A stretch of DNA of 64,000 nucleotides from Sporomusa sp. KB1 (GTDB lineage: Bacteria; Bacillota; Negativicutes; Sporomusales; Sporomusaceae), in the NCBI RefSeq assembly GCF_007830295.1, contig NZ_VLKC01000002.1, positions 2,392,670 through 2,456,669 on the forward strand, in the 5' to 3' direction. The first letter of the stretch is position 1. Every line of letters begins with the position of its first letter. Below, piece by piece: positions 63,060 to 64,000 of this stretch. The notes beneath the pieces are model-generated. The model saw nothing but the letters and a program-made list of their open reading frames with translations. It did not search any database and was not told the DNA's origin. Position numbers and translations under genes: made by a program.

Positions 63060-64000
63060 ACGAGCTTATTTTGAGCCTCAGGCGTTAGAATTTCGGCTTG
63101 GCAAAAAGATCTATAATAAGTTGTTGGATTTGTCAGTGCCCATTGAGTTTACAGGGTCTCATAACCGTGTTACCGGCATTCCGGGGAAAACCCAACAACA
63201 GGCTTTTATTGAAGCCAAACGTACTCTTGTTGTAGGCGTGCGCCGAGGTACTCAATTTTCAGCATGCAAGCCGTCGGCCCATTACCAGCTGCCATTAAAT
63301 ACTAGTTGTCCCGGGATGTGTGAATACTGTTATTTGGCCACATCGCTGGGCAAAAAGCCATACTTGCGTGTATATGTCAACAATGAACAAATATTAGAAC
63401 GGGCCGATGAATATATAGCTGAACGCGCGCCGGATGTCACCATTTTTGAAGGAGCGGCTACTTCTGATCCTATTCCTACAGAATACCTGACTGGAGTGTT
63501 GCAGCAAGCAATTGAATTTTTTGCCGAGCGAACATTGGGACGTTTCCGGTTTGTCACGAAGTATACGGATGTTGACTCTCTTTTGACTGTTAGGCATAAT
63601 GGCCGGACTCGGTTTCGTTTTAGCCTTAATGCCCCTACTGTGATACGAAAATATGAGCATTTGACACCGACGGCGGCGGAACGGGTGGCAGCAGCGGTCA
63701 AAGTGGCTGCTGCCGGTTACCCACTGGGATTCATCATTGCTCCCATTTTTCAATTCGAGGGGTGGGAGGAAGAATATAACTGGCTGTTCCAATCCCTAAA
63801 TGGCCAGTTGCCCCAGACAGCGCGTAGGGATATTACCTTTGAATTTATTAGTCATCGTTTTACTAAGCGGGCAAAAAGTCAGATACTAGATTTGTTTCCG
63901 CAAACAACTCTCCCCATGGACGAGGAAGCGCGACGATTTAAATATGGTCAATTCGGTTATGGTAAATATCTTTATCAAGAGAATACAATAGCGACATTAA
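63043..64000 (+). CDS. splB: Spore photoproduct lyase (5' part)
   Basis: Radical SAM enzyme that reverses the spore photoproduct (5-thyminyl-5,6-dihydrothymine) during germination. The cluster motif is C-x3-C-x2-C at Cys89, 93 and 96 (SCPGMCEYCYL). The N-terminus FVPKRAYFEP and the middle RFVTKYTDVDSLL are SplB hallmarks. GGAGGGAAG precedes ATG 63043; 319 codons are present before the window ends. It shows that the organism forms endospores. Confidence 0.95.
   Translation, partial: MRFVPKRAYFEPQALEFRLGKKIYNKLLDLSVPIEFTGSHNRVTGIPGKTQQQAFIEAKRTLVVGVRRGTQFSACKPSAHYQLPLNTSCPGMCEYCYLATSLGKKPYLRVYVNNEQILERADEYIAERAPDVTIFEGAATSDPIPTEYLTGVLQQAIEFFAERTLGRFRFVTKYTDVDSLLTVRHNGRTRFRFSLNAPTVIRKYEHLTPTAAERVAAAVKVAAAGYPLGFIIAPIFQFEGWEEEYNWLFQSLNGQLPQTARRDITFEFISHRFTKRAKSQILDLFPQTTLPMDEEARRFKYGQFGYGKYLYQENTIATL

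Overview
The window looks like chromosomal DNA of an endospore-forming, acetogenic Negativicute, most like Sporomusa or a close relative. The evidence is Firmicutes gene order (rpsK-rpsD-rpoA-rplQ-ecfA-ecfA-ecfT-truA-rplM-rpsI), a glmS ribozyme, the spore genes cwlD and splB, a complete acetyl-CoA synthase (AcsB) and a single-chain pyruvate:ferredoxin oxidoreductase. The genus is an inference; no rRNA or tRNA gene was seen.

Layout. 1-6.7 kb: end of the ribosomal protein/RNA polymerase operon, ECF-transporter energising module, truA, rplM-rpsI. 6.7-12.7 kb: a nitroreductase flanked by a duplicated rpsI tail, a mini siroheme protein with a Cys-rich partner, a monofunctional transglycosylase (minus strand), cwlD, and the complete AmmeMemoRadiSam triad. 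12.8-21.2 kb: arginine biosynthesis argCJBDFGH behind two overlapping ARG boxes. 21.2-29.6 kb: ilvE, then cdaA-cdaR-FAD protein-glmM-(glmS ribozyme)-glmS, linking c-di-AMP and cell-wall precursor synthesis. 29.6-32.7 kb: a gene-poor stretch with structured non-coding DNA, a gene interrupted by an in-frame TGA, and transposase debris.

32.7-47.6 kb is the metabolic core. A CooA-like (CO-sensing type) regulator precedes a stand-alone acsB, which is followed by the in-frame tail of a lost uppP gene. Next come a PAS/AAA+ sigma-54 activator and two good -24/-12 promoters, one before a truncated larC and one before nifJ. Downstream of nifJ lies a colinear set of a LarA-like protein, two unrecognised proteins (126 and 340 aa), a 122-aa protein, two MoaB/MogA-type proteins and a 198-aa protein. 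This is the best candidate here for an undescribed system: possibly a nickel-pincer-linked hydroxy-acid or related pathway feeding pyruvate.

47.6-57.4 kb is accessory: secreted and coiled-coil proteins around a perfect 29-bp inverted repeat, a His/Cys-rich protein, an IS21-family element whose istA is split by a 265-bp palindromic insertion, a two-component system, and an IS3-family element with a nonsense codon in orfA. 57.4-62.1 kb: a LysR regulator divergent from two consecutive leuD-leuC type dehydratase pairs. The window ends with a small exported protein (minus strand) and the 5' part of splB. Dispersed palindromic repeats recur throughout and sit at several rearrangement points.
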